Assembly (NCBI GenBank): GCA_913056235.1
Contig: CAJXMW010000002.1
Location: 538,851 to 602,850, forward strand
DNA: 64,000 bases
Source: an uncultured Fodinibius sp.
GTDB lineage: Bacteria > Bacteroidota > Rhodothermia > Balneolales > Balneolaceae
Reading direction: 5' to 3'
The notes beneath the pieces were generated by a model. The model searched no databases, was not told the DNA's origin, and was given only the letters and a program-made list of their open reading frames with translations. Made by a program: the position numbers and the translations under genes. Position 1 is the stretch's first letter; the number at the start of each line of letters is the position of its first letter. Positions 9,127 through 17,361 of the stretch are shown in pieces.

Positions 9127-10059
9127 TTATAAACTACTGCAGTGGTTTTTGAGCGCAGCAATATCTTCATCGGTGAGTGATAAATCGAAGATATTTTGTT
9201 TGCCCATGATGGGATACATAATTGATTGGGGATTGTTTTCAACATGGTCTAACCCCATCGCATGACCGGCTTCGTGTGCCAACACAGTTTTAAGCTGGGC
9301 AATGTTGGAGAATTGAAAAATATTGATTCGTTCATCATCTCCCTTTCTAAAATATCGGCCCTGGTTGAATTTTTTTGCAACGCCAAAGCGATTATTGTAC
9401 TTGCTTATAAGTTCATTTTGGATATCAATCAGCCTGTTGAGCTTACGAGATTTTGTATTGGTTTTTTGGCGAAGCATCTCCATGGTATCCTGTTTACGTT
9501 CTACAGTAGGGCGAAGCAGTTTTATTTCCTTCTCCATTTGCTTCAGCTTCTTGTAGGTCTCTTCAGGTATCTTTTTTCCCTTCCATTTGTTAGCTAATTC
9601 AGAGTATTCCCGAGCTTTTTCGTTGTATTCTGCCAACGTACTCTCGAAGTCCTTTTGCTTTTCCTGGAAGGTCGTGCGAAGATTTTCATATTCTTGTTCC
9701 AACACTTCTATTTGATCTTTTTTGGTTTGAATCTCATTGGTAAGCAATTGCTCTGATTCGGTTCTTTTTTGTTCTTCACCATATATCAGGTGTATCACCA
9801 CCTTGCCATCTTTGCGGTATTCCAGCACTTGTTGATCCATAGCTGTGGCCCAAAGTCTTTCAACTTCTTTCATGGTTTCGGAGAGCTTTTGTTCGGTGAT
9901 ATCAAAGCGGGAGTCAATATCCCCAAACTGGTAGGTCAATGGTTCGGTGCAGGGTTCGGTCGTTGATGGAGAGTTCCTATAAATGGAACCATAGTTGACA
10001 GTGAGTATGCCACCTACAACCGTGAGCAGGGATACAAGGGCAAGGGCTTTCAAGTTCAC
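9127..10059 (-). CDS. Matrixin-like zinc metalloprotease with coiled coil
   Basis: The 310-residue protein starts with a hydrophobic export/anchor segment (ALALVSLLTVVGGILTVNYG). A long charged coiled coil follows at about residues 95-220. The C-terminal catalytic unit has the HExxHxxGxxH zinc motif HEAGHAMGLDH (residues 262-272) and a Met-turn SIMYP at about 279-283, as in M10 matrixin/archaemetzincin-like enzymes. It is probably active outside the inner membrane. The usual matrixin propeptide is replaced by the coiled coil. The substrate is unknown. A lytic transglycosylase gene lies next to it on the same strand, which fits an envelope role. Confidence 0.85.
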   Translation of the reverse strand: MNLKALALVSLLTVVGGILTVNYGSIYRNSPSTTEPCTEPLTYQFGDIDSRFDITEQKLSETMKEVERLWATAMDQQVLEYRKDGKVVIHLIYGEEQKRTESEQLLTNEIQTKKDQIEVLEQEYENLRTTFQEKQKDFESTLAEYNEKAREYSELANKWKGKKIPEETYKKLKQMEKEIKLLRPTVERKQDTMEMLRQKTNTKSRKLNRLIDIQNELISKYNNRFGVAKKFNQGRYFRKGDDERINIFQFSNIAQLKTVLAHEAGHAMGLDHVENNPQSIMYPIMGKQNIFDLSLTDEDIAALKNHCSSL

Positions 10060-10161
10060 TCAGGTGCAATTAATTGATAGTTCATTAGTAAGGTAAAAGG
10101 CAGAAGGGGAAGAGGAAAGAAAACTCTTTATACTGAGTATATTTTGTACCTGAGAAAAGTG

Positions 10162-11010
10162 CTATCTGCTTTTATTGAAATGCGTCTCGGCATGTTGAGC
10201 TAAATCGAGCACTGCGTTGGTATATAAGCTGCTGGGATTGTATCGGAGTACCGCAGTTTCAATATCGCCGGTGCGTTCTTTAAAATAGGCCAGATAGTTG
10301 CCCACCGACATAATGTTGTTTTTCATATTGAAAATATCATCCCCCACAAACCATTTGTTCAGCGAGTAGGGGATAAACTGGGCAAAAGCCACGGCTCCGG
10401 CATAGCTGGACTTAAGCTCAAAAACATCAATATTTTTACGCTTGGTAAATTCAAGAAGCTCATTGAGCTGCTCCAGAGCAAAATCCTGTCGATACCCTTT
10501 GGCATACATCGAAACATAGGCATTAAAAGGATTGTAGCTGCCCGTATTTTTACCAAAGTCAGATTCTATTCCAAGGATAGCTGCTATAACATACTTGGAG
10601 ATGCCATAGGTTTCTTCAGCAACTTTAAGAGGCTCACGGTAGGTATCGATAAAGCGGATAATTTCATCCGACTTCTTATCAAATCCTAGTACATGCTTGT
10701 AGGAATCGAGAGACTGCGATTTGCGTTCAGCTGACTTTCGGAAACGGTTAGCGATATCTTCATAAATCTCGAAACGCTTATCCTTGAGCAGTTCCCGAAT
10801 ATCGATGCCTTGCTTTTGAAAATGTGCAATCAGCGCGTCAAGTTTTTCGTCATTAATCTCTGCAGAAAGGGTGCCGGGATCAGGAGAAAATAAATTCCAG
10901 GATAGGGTCTCGGCATCGGCCGTGGTGGCATGGGCTTTTGATATAGCCGAAGTTAAACCAACCCATGAGAACATACCAATCACAAAAACCAACAACTTAG
11001 ATCTGAACAT
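10162..11010 (-). CDS. MltB-like lytic murein transglycosylase
   Basis: The 282-residue protein has a signal peptide (LLVFVIGMFSWVGLTSAISKAHA) and an SLT_2 domain. Catalytic Glu149 lies in the motif AAILGIESDFGKNTGSYNPFNAY, matching the G(I/V)ExxxG pattern of MltB. Further family text is YAGAVAFAQFIPYSLNKWFVGDD and VGNYLAYFKERTGD. It should cleave peptidoglycan glycan strands with 1,6-anhydro product formation in the periplasm. No lipobox and no C-terminal peptidoglycan-binding domain are present, so it is the short soluble form. Confidence 0.87.
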   Translation of the reverse strand: MFRSKLLVFVIGMFSWVGLTSAISKAHATTADAETLSWNLFSPDPGTLSAEINDEKLDALIAHFQKQGIDIRELLKDKRFEIYEDIANRFRKSAERKSQSLDSYKHVLGFDKKSDEIIRFIDTYREPLKVAEETYGISKYVIAAILGIESDFGKNTGSYNPFNAYVSMYAKGYRQDFALEQLNELLEFTKRKNIDVFELKSSYAGAVAFAQFIPYSLNKWFVGDDIFNMKNNIMSVGNYLAYFKERTGDIETAVLRYNPSSLYTNAVLDLAQHAETHFNKSR

Positions 11011-11218
11011 AAATCCGCCTTTGAACCTAAATTTTTCAGGATAATATCTATTACTATTATAACAAACCTTTCGAAGAAGTAAAGCCGGAACTATCGTTTT
11101 TTCATCAATTAAAATTTACAACTAAGCATCTTATTGAGATAAGTTTTTCCAATTGCTTGTGGGGCAATCCATTCCATCCTTTTAGGAAAAACATCAATGC
11201 ATTCAGAACTGATACGTT

Positions 11219-12031
11219 TTAAGAAGAACTAGCCAGTTCTCGTTGATTCCGAGCAATCCAGTCGAGGATATAATGGGCCTCTTCTTTCCAGTTCTCCAGC
11301 CCAAGCACAAAATGATTTCGCCCGGGAAACTCCTTGTAATCAAGTACGGACCCATTCTTTTTATATTTTTGGTAATTCCGCTCATTTAGGTGTGCGGGGA
11401 TGATTTTGTCATCGCTTCCGGAGATAAGCAGTAGCGGGGGATGTGGTTTCTTAAAATCAACTTTTGCAGCACCGGTAAGTCCGTCACGTATCACTCGTTT
11501 AGATTCGGGAATGGTGTAGGTTTCGTAGGTGGCTTTTTGTTTGTCTTTTGGCAGTCCATTAACAAAGGCGTATTGCCAATCTTTGAACGACATCAGGTAT
11601 GTTGTGTCCGAAGAGGTGAACAGGCCTAACGACTTCCATGTGGCCCGCAGGAACGAAGGCTCATAGGGGACGACACCCAGTGGCGGTACCGAATGGATGG
11701 CCACACCCGCTGCAGGCAGGTCCTGATTTACTAATACTTGGGTAATGAGTCCGCCGAGCGAGTGACCGATCACAATTGGCTTTTCATCACAGTTTCGTAT
11801 GATATTCGCATAGTACTCAATGACGGCATTGAGCCTAAGTCGGGCCAACCCAATATTTTGGTCAGGATGTTTTTTTCGAAGCTCATCGGCAGAGGCATCT
11901 TTGTGGGGCCAGGCCGGTGCCAGGGTCTTATATCCCTTGCTGTCAAAATAGGATTTCCATTGATCCCAGCAGTGATTTGTGACAAAAGCACCGGTGATAA
12001 ATACAACGGTGCCGGTTTTTTGAGAGTTCAT
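11219..12031 (-). CDS. Alpha/beta hydrolase
   Basis: The 270-residue protein has an alpha/beta hydrolase fold. It shows the oxyanion region VFITGAFVTNHCWDQW, the nucleophile elbow GHSLGG (Ser91), a late acid in ISGSDDKIIPAHLN and the His in FPGRNHFVLG. No signal peptide is seen, so it is predicted to be cytoplasmic. The substrate cannot be read from sequence; relatives are annotated as esterases or hydrolases. It is monocistronic, with about 200 bp on either side. Confidence 0.85.
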   Translation of the reverse strand: MNSQKTGTVVFITGAFVTNHCWDQWKSYFDSKGYKTLAPAWPHKDASADELRKKHPDQNIGLARLRLNAVIEYYANIIRNCDEKPIVIGHSLGGLITQVLVNQDLPAAGVAIHSVPPLGVVPYEPSFLRATWKSLGLFTSSDTTYLMSFKDWQYAFVNGLPKDKQKATYETYTIPESKRVIRDGLTGAAKVDFKKPHPPLLLISGSDDKIIPAHLNERNYQKYKKNGSVLDYKEFPGRNHFVLGLENWKEEAHYILDWIARNQRELASSS

Positions 12032-12183
12032 GGGGCTTTAACAGTATCTACGACGTGATTGATTGTTTATTGTCGCCGAATATAACCAAAACAGTTAACA
12101 GTTTTAGGAATTACATTCACTGACCAGCTATTCGTTCCAGTGTTATCCGATAATACAAAACTATTTTATTAACCATACTTTTT

Positions 12184-12209
12184 TAGCCTGATGATTCATC
12201 GTCAGCCTA
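12184..12209. repeat. REP-like palindrome, copy 1
   Basis: A 26-bp near-perfect palindrome begins TAGCCTGATGATTC and ends ATCGTCAGCCTA. It lies just after the DsbA-family gene stop. An almost identical copy is at 14897-14922 (one difference in the right arm). Two dispersed intergenic copies of the same palindrome suggest a REP-like family in this genome. Confidence 0.6.
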
Positions 12210-12213
12210 AAGA

Positions 12214-12885
12214 CTACCCCTCAACTGTAGGCACGCCTTCATCATCTTGGAGCCACTCGTTCCATGATTGTTTCAGCGCCTTCAGAAATACCTCTGTTTC
12301 CCGGGCACCCGAAATAGCATATTTGCGATGAAAAAGGAAGAACGGCACTCCGCGAACCTCCATGCTCTGGGCAATCTGGATATCGTGTTTCACCTGGTTG
12401 GCGTATTCATCGCTGGTCAAAGCTTCTTTGGCTTGATCTGTGTCCAATCCAATATCGGAAGCCAGGGATACCAGCGTCTCATGATCAGCGATATTTTTGC
12501 CGTCGGTAAAGTAGGCGCGAAACAGTGCTTCCTCCATGTTGTCACCTTTGCCTTGCGTTTTCGCAAACTGGACCAACCGGTGCGCATCAAAGGAGTTGGC
12601 CACCACCGCCTGATCCATATTGTATTCCAGTCCTACTTCTTCGGCCATATTGGTGACGCGCTGGTTCATCTGCCGGGCCTGTTCCGGCGACCAGCCCTTG
12701 GTATCGGCCAAGTACTCGTTGATATTCAGGTCAGGATCGGTTTCCATGTCGGGATTGAGCTGGAAGCTCTTCCACTGAATATCCAGCTCATCAGCGTATT
12801 CAAATTCTTCAAGTGCTTGCTCAAAGCGCCGCTTGCCGATATAGCAGAACGGGCACATTACATCGGACCAGATTTCTACTTTCAT
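12214..12885 (-). CDS. DsbA-family oxidoreductase (FrnE-like)
   Basis: The preferred start is the ATG at 12885, giving 223 residues that begin MKVEIWSDVMCPFCYIGKRRFEQAL. The longer frame from 12915 adds ten residues with no family support. The thioredoxin fold carries the active-site CPFC, followed by the long helical insertion (PEQARQMNQRVTNMAEEVGLEYN; NSFDAHRLVQFAKTQGKGD). The C-terminal strand carries the cis-Pro motif EVRGVPFFLFHRKYAISGA. FrnE-like proteins are cytosolic thiol oxidoreductases. No signal peptide is present here, which agrees. Confidence 0.9.
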   Translation of the reverse strand: MKVEIWSDVMCPFCYIGKRRFEQALEEFEYADELDIQWKSFQLNPDMETDPDLNINEYLADTKGWSPEQARQMNQRVTNMAEEVGLEYNMDQAVVANSFDAHRLVQFAKTQGKGDNMEEALFRAYFTDGKNIADHETLVSLASDIGLDTDQAKEALTSDEYANQVKHDIQIAQSMEVRGVPFFLFHRKYAISGARETEVFLKALKQSWNEWLQDDEGVPTVEG

Positions 12886-12943
12886 GAGAAATAATTTCTT
12901 GGCATTAAATTTCACTCACTAAACAAAATGACAGCAAAAAGAT

Positions 12944-13873
12944 TCATTCTTGGTTTGGCAGTTGCCAGATATCCACCCGGTTAAGTGCGATGTATGGCAC
13001 GGCTACCCGATTTCGTTTGGTATCAATGCCCATATCGGCAGGGTTGCCGGGTACGCGCAGGAAAATTTTCCCCGATCCATTCTTGATCAGCTGCAGTGTT
13101 GAATCGGCCTGGCTGGTAACGATAAAGCTATTCTGACTAATTGGCTCGATGCCATCATAATCTCCGCCGAGGCCCGTGCCGGCACTGTCGAGCTTGTTGT
13201 TGGCCGGATGCCATGTTAAAAATGTCTGCCCGTCGCCCCAGGCAGCCATCACCAGTCGCTGGTTGGCCTTATCAAGCATGATGCCGTTGTTGACATGCGA
13301 AAGCGAATCAACGGCGATTGAAACATTGTTGCCCGACATCCGGTAGAGCAGGGGCTTGCCACTGTCGGTCACATAAAGGTGATTATCCGGACCGATGGCT
13401 ACATCATTCAAAAATCCCGGCTCAAAATCCGTAAAATCAGTGAAGGAGATATGCGCACCGGAATGGCGATTGAAGCCGTGAATGCCTTTCTGGTCGGCAA
13501 CGAAAAGTGTATCGCCGCTGATCGTCATGCCACGCGGGCCATGCATCGGATGCGCACTAGTGCCGGTCATAAACTTCAGCGAATCAATAGTGCCATCTGG
13601 TTGTGCCCGGCTGATAAATCCATTGGAATCGGCCGCCGCATCCCCATTAAAGTTGGAGATAAAATATACGTCCTGTTTGGGATCATACTGCACGGATTCG
13701 GGTCCCTTGAGTCCACCCTGAATGGTGAGAACCCGATCCGTGCTGTCTTGTACCATATCCCAGCTTAGGTTTGTGGCGGGGGATTCATCGCCAGAACGAC
13801 ATCCCACAGACAAGAAAACGACAACAATGGATGCAAATAATAGTCGGAATGGAGATTGTGAACTCATTATCAA
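12944..13873 (-). CDS. Beta-propeller lipoprotein (SMP-30/NHL-like)
   Basis: The 309-residue protein has a lipobox (LFASIVVVFLSVGC). Repeated propeller blades follow: GPESVQYDPKQDVYFISNFNG, GPRGMTISGDTLFVADQKGIHGF, FLNDVAIGPDNHLYVTDSGKPLLYR, GIMLDKANQRLVMAAWGDG. This is the SMP-30/gluconolactonase-like or NHL-type six-bladed arrangement. A lipid-anchored periplasmic propeller is expected. Whether it is catalytic (lactonase) or a binding scaffold is not clear. Two in-frame ATGs (13873 and 13867) are equally good starts. Confidence 0.8.
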   Translation of the reverse strand: MIMSSQSPFRLLFASIVVVFLSVGCRSGDESPATNLSWDMVQDSTDRVLTIQGGLKGPESVQYDPKQDVYFISNFNGDAAADSNGFISRAQPDGTIDSLKFMTGTSAHPMHGPRGMTISGDTLFVADQKGIHGFNRHSGAHISFTDFTDFEPGFLNDVAIGPDNHLYVTDSGKPLLYRMSGNNVSIAVDSLSHVNNGIMLDKANQRLVMAAWGDGQTFLTWHPANNKLDSAGTGLGGDYDGIEPISQNSFIVTSQADSTLQLIKNGSGKIFLRVPGNPADMGIDTKRNRVAVPYIALNRVDIWQLPNQE

Positions 13874-14003
13874 TCTATTGATTTGAAGGTTATGAACACC
13901 GCTAAATAAACTATTTTAGCAGAAGGACCAAAATTGCCCCATACGGTAAACGATGCTGGTTCAGGTAGTCAAAGAGCTGTTCATTTTTGGGAGAAAGAAT
14001 ATC

Positions 14004-14495
14004 TTATTTGCCTTCGGTCAGCAAATCTTCAATATCCAGCGGACGTGTGTACATGTTGATCGAGCCATCCTCGTGGTGCGGCCACTGCTCTTTGGGGCGA
14101 TCCCAGTAGAGCTCCACGCCGTTATTGTCCGGATCATCCAGGTACAAGGCCTCTGAGACGCCGTGGTCACTGGTGCCGGTCAACGGGTACTCTTCATCCA
14201 GAAGCCGCTGCAGAATTTCAGCCAGGTCTTTGCGGTCAGGATAGCGGATGGCCGTATGAAACAGGCCTGCGCTGTTTTTAGGTGCCGGCGGGCCGTCCTT
14301 GCTGTGCCAGGTATTGAGACCGATATGGTGATGATATCCACCGGCCGAAATGAAGGCCGCTCCATCGCCGTAGGTAGTGGTAATCTCAAAGCCCAGCAGT
14401 CCGCAGTAGAAATCCAGAGACCGTTGCAGATCAGAAACTTTCAAGTGTACGTGACCGATGCTCGTCTGGGATGGTACGGTATAATCTTCTGACAT
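14004..14495 (-). CDS. VOC/glyoxalase-fold protein, catechol dioxygenase-like
   Basis: The start is taken at ATG 14495 (MSEDYTVPSQTSIGHVHLKVSDL); the open frame upstream to 14582 has no family character. The 163 residues form two paired betaalphabetabetabeta units. Candidate metal ligands are His in IGHVHLKV, His in YHHHIGLNTW and Glu in NNGVELYWDRP. This is the pattern of extradiol dioxygenase/glyoxalase (VOC) enzymes, commonly the CatE-like group. The substrate is unknown. A small zinc-ribbon gene is directly upstream on the same strand, 14 bp away. Confidence 0.85.
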   Translation of the reverse strand: MSEDYTVPSQTSIGHVHLKVSDLQRSLDFYCGLLGFEITTTYGDGAAFISAGGYHHHIGLNTWHSKDGPPAPKNSAGLFHTAIRYPDRKDLAEILQRLLDEEYPLTGTSDHGVSEALYLDDPDNNGVELYWDRPKEQWPHHEDGSINMYTRPLDIEDLLTEGK

Positions 14496-14509
14496 AGCGT
14501 ATGGGTTAC

Positions 14510-14719
14510 TTAATTTCCAAAGAAATCCAACACATTTTCCAGGGTGCTGGAATCTGTTTTGTACATCTCCGTGTAATGGCACTGGGTGCAGGTGATGGTG
14601 GTAAACTTCTGGTTTTGGATGTTGAAGAATTTGGAGAAAAAACCGCCGGTGCCGGAAACCTGACCTGTTTCAAATTGACGGTTGCTACACTTGGGACACT
14701 TCCAGTTGCGATGTTGCAT
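14510..14719 (-). CDS. Small zinc-ribbon protein
   Basis: The 69-residue protein has two CxxC knuckles, WKCPKCSN near the start and TITCTQCHYTEMYK near residue 45. They are separated by a GTGGFFSKFFNIQNQKF linker. This matches the small nucleic-acid-binding zinc-ribbon family (PF09855 type) known in Bacteroidota. It is probably co-transcribed with the VOC gene. No specific function is known. Confidence 0.8.
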   Translation of the reverse strand: MQHRNWKCPKCSNRQFETGQVSGTGGFFSKFFNIQNQKFTTITCTQCHYTEMYKTDSSTLENVLDFFGN

Positions 14720-14830
14720 GGATTAATGGGTTTATTCGAATGTTGGTTACCAGCTCATATTAGATATTGGGAGCCGGAAATCAAAGGATTGGAAAAGGTG
14801 AGCAAAGATGAAACGGCAGAAGGGAGTGTT

Positions 14831-14990
14831 GCCCACAGATGAACCAGTGGGCTAAATCTTATTTAAAGTCCGTTTAAACGGACTTGATTCCTAGTTTAGC
14901 CTGATGATTCATCGTCAGGCTAATATTGGCAATAATACTTAACATGCAGGCCAGATTGATAGTCCCGCTGGACGGATTGACAATCCGTCC
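14831..14990. repeat. Cluster of four palindromes (REP-like)
   Basis: Four hairpins occur in 160 bp: GCCCAC...GTGGGC at 14831-14852; the perfect 20-bp palindrome AAGTCCGTTTAAACGGACTT at 14866-14885; the 26-bp palindrome at 14897-14922, shared with 12184-12209; and GGACGGATT-GAC-AATCCGTCC at 14970-14990. The spacing and variety resemble REP/BIME clusters handled by TnpA-REP (RAYT) transposases, but no transposase gene is present. Apart from a further stem (ACAGAGCA/TGCTCTGT, 15029-15062), nothing else is seen in the 555 bp between 14720 and the OLD-family gene. Confidence 0.6.
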
Positions 14991-15274
14991 TACAATGGTC
15001 TAAAGCATATTTCGATTCGCAGTACTGTACAGAGCAAGTACTACGCGGAGTGACTGCTCTGTGCTATGTAGTTGGAGTGCATAATGCAAAGGGAGCTTAT
15101 AACTTTGGAATAGACTTCGCCCCGAACTAAGTGGTCGCTTGGCGATTCTATCATAAAGAATTGGCTGCTGGTTAAAACTGGTTCTAGCCTGACACATGAA
15201 CTACGTTTTGGTAATGGGAGAAAAATTTATTTACAATTCAGAAATTAAAAAATAAACATCAAGATTGTCTTTTT

Positions 15275-17191
15275 ATGAAACTCAAAAAAGTAACCATCGA
15301 AAATTTTCGGTCAATTAAAGAGCAAACTATAGAAATTGATGACTATAATTGTTTGGTGGGTCCCAATGGAGCAGGTAAGTCAACGGTATTAAATGCCTTG
15401 AATGTATTCTTCAGAAACAATAAAGAAGCAAATACGGATATTTCTACTTTAACTGAGGAGGATTTTCACTACAAAAACACAGATGAACCTATCCGTATTT
15501 ATTTAGAGTTCACAGATCTTTCAGAGGAAGCGAAGCAAGATTTTAAAGCTTATTATAGAAACGAAAGTCTGCATATTTATGCTGAAGCGTTATGGAATGA
15601 AAACTCTCAAAAGGCAAAGATTAAACATTATGGCCAGCGCGAAGTCATTGATGATTTTGCTATTTACTTTAGAAAAGATAAGAATGATGCCTATGCCAGT
15701 GAGCTGAAAGAAACTTATCAGAATATTAGATCTGAGTATAGTAACCTTCCAGATGTATCAGTGAAAGCTGATATGAAAAATGCTTTAAGAGAGTATGAGG
15801 AAACTCATCCAGAGCAGTGTTCCTTGAAACCGAGCGAAGATCAGTTCTATGGAGTCTCAAGAGGAGCAAACAAGCTAGAAAAATATGTGCAGTGGGTATA
15901 TGTTCCAGCAGTTAAAGATCCTTCATCTGAAGAGGAAGAAGCGAGTAAAACTGCGCTAGGCCAATTACTGGATAGGACTATTAGGGAAAAAGTTGATTTT
16001 GAAGATCCAATCCAAGAATTAAAAAATGAACTAGCTCAAAAGTACCAGGATTTATTAGATGAAGAGTCAGATGTTTTAGAGGATATTTCAAATTCTTTAG
16101 AGCAAAGGTTACATGATTGGGCACATGCAGGGACAAAATTAGAGTTAGGATGGCACTATGATTCAGATAAATCTGTCAGGATTAAAGAACCCAATGCGAA
16201 GGTTCGCCTTGGGGAAGATAATTTTGTGGGTGAAATTGCAAGATCAGGTCACGGTCTGCAAAGGTCATTTATAATATCATTATTACAGGAACTGGCTGAA
16301 GGAAAAGAGGATGAGTCACCAACACTTTTGTTAGGTTTTGAAGAACCTGAACTTTACCAACATCCTCCGCAAGCTAGACATATTCAAAATGTATTAGAGG
16401 GTTTATCTAAATCCAATTCACAAATATTGTTGACTACTCATAGTCCTTATTTTGTGTCAAGTAAAGGTTTTGAGAATATTCGGCGCTTTTCAAAAAATAA
16501 TGGGGAGGGCACAGAGATTAAATCAAGTTCAATTCAAAAGATAAACGAACTGATTGCTAATTCATTAGGTGATGATCCACGTACCAACACCTCATTTATG
16601 GCTGCTATGGAACAGATTATGCAACCATCTCAAAATGAATTATTCTTTTCAAAGGTTGCAATTTTAGTAGAAGGCCAAGAAGATGTAGCTTATTTGACGG
16701 CTGAATTATTAAAGAAAGACTTATGGAAAAAATTTAGGAAGCTAGGCTGTCATTTTGTGATAGGTGCAGGTAAAAGTAAAATGAGTAGGCCTTTAGCAAT
16801 CGCAAAAGAATTAGAAATACCAATATTTTTAATGTTTGATGCAGATACGGATAAAAAGGGAAATCAGAAAAAAGATAACAGATGTTTGTTAGGTATTTCT
16901 GAAAACGATTCTATAAATCCACTACCCGAAGAAAATATATTTGAGAATAACGTTATTGTATGGCGTACGAATATTGGAGATGAGGTTAAAATGGAATATG
17001 GCTCAAAAGATAAATGGAACCAATATTACGATAGCATAAAGCAGGAAAGAGCTATTGAGGATATTACCAAAAAGAATTGGTATCGTATATCAACTATGTT
17101 AGAGGAATTATCCGATGAAGGATGGAATTCAGAATTATTAAATAAATCTGTTAATAGTATTCTCGAATTTGCTGAAGGAGTTAATTCATAA
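15275..17191 (+). CDS. OLD-family ATP-dependent endonuclease (AAA + TOPRIM)
   Basis: The 638-residue protein begins with an SMC/RecF-like ATPase: KKVTIENFRSIK, then Walker A GPNGAGKST (residues 29-37). The signature is SGHGLQRSF, the Walker B region LLLGFEEPELYQHP, and the H-loop LLTTHSPYF. From about residue 463 a TOPRIM nuclease follows (ILVEGQEDVAYL, FLMFDADTD). This is the overcoming-lysogenization-defect architecture, used in anti-phage defence. No UvrD-like GajB helicase or other partner follows, so it resembles stand-alone class 1 OLD. Codon choice is visibly more AT-rich than that of rmuC downstream, and palindromes lie upstream; both suggest transfer. Confidence 0.9.
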   Translation: MKLKKVTIENFRSIKEQTIEIDDYNCLVGPNGAGKSTVLNALNVFFRNNKEANTDISTLTEEDFHYKNTDEPIRIYLEFTDLSEEAKQDFKAYYRNESLHIYAEALWNENSQKAKIKHYGQREVIDDFAIYFRKDKNDAYASELKETYQNIRSEYSNLPDVSVKADMKNALREYEETHPEQCSLKPSEDQFYGVSRGANKLEKYVQWVYVPAVKDPSSEEEEASKTALGQLLDRTIREKVDFEDPIQELKNELAQKYQDLLDEESDVLEDISNSLEQRLHDWAHAGTKLELGWHYDSDKSVRIKEPNAKVRLGEDNFVGEIARSGHGLQRSFIISLLQELAEGKEDESPTLLLGFEEPELYQHPPQARHIQNVLEGLSKSNSQILLTTHSPYFVSSKGFENIRRFSKNNGEGTEIKSSSIQKINELIANSLGDDPRTNTSFMAAMEQIMQPSQNELFFSKVAILVEGQEDVAYLTAELLKKDLWKKFRKLGCHFVIGAGKSKMSRPLAIAKELEIPIFLMFDADTDKKGNQKKDNRCLLGISENDSINPLPEENIFENNVIVWRTNIGDEVKMEYGSKDKWNQYYDSIKQERAIEDITKKNWYRISTMLEELSDEGWNSELLNKSVNSILEFAEGVNS

Positions 17192-17361
17192 ATGTAATGG
17201 CAGAGGATGACACCATCTGTCACCCATCTCCATTATCTTACCGCCACACTGGAAACTGGCTGGCCGAACCGTGATATTGCTACCTAAGGCGAAAGCTTCG
17301 CGGAGTAGAGCTCAGATCCGAACTAACCTTCAACTTTTAACCTCTAACCTACAACACCCAG

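Noticed and set aside
12268..12894. 208-codon plus-strand frame opposite the DsbA-family gene
   Set aside because: Shadow of a gene with a clear CPFC active site and cis-Pro motif.
15000..15197. 65-codon minus-strand frame next to the palindromes, considered as a RAYT transposase remnant
   Set aside because: No HUH or catalytic Tyr motif can be read, so no call is made.
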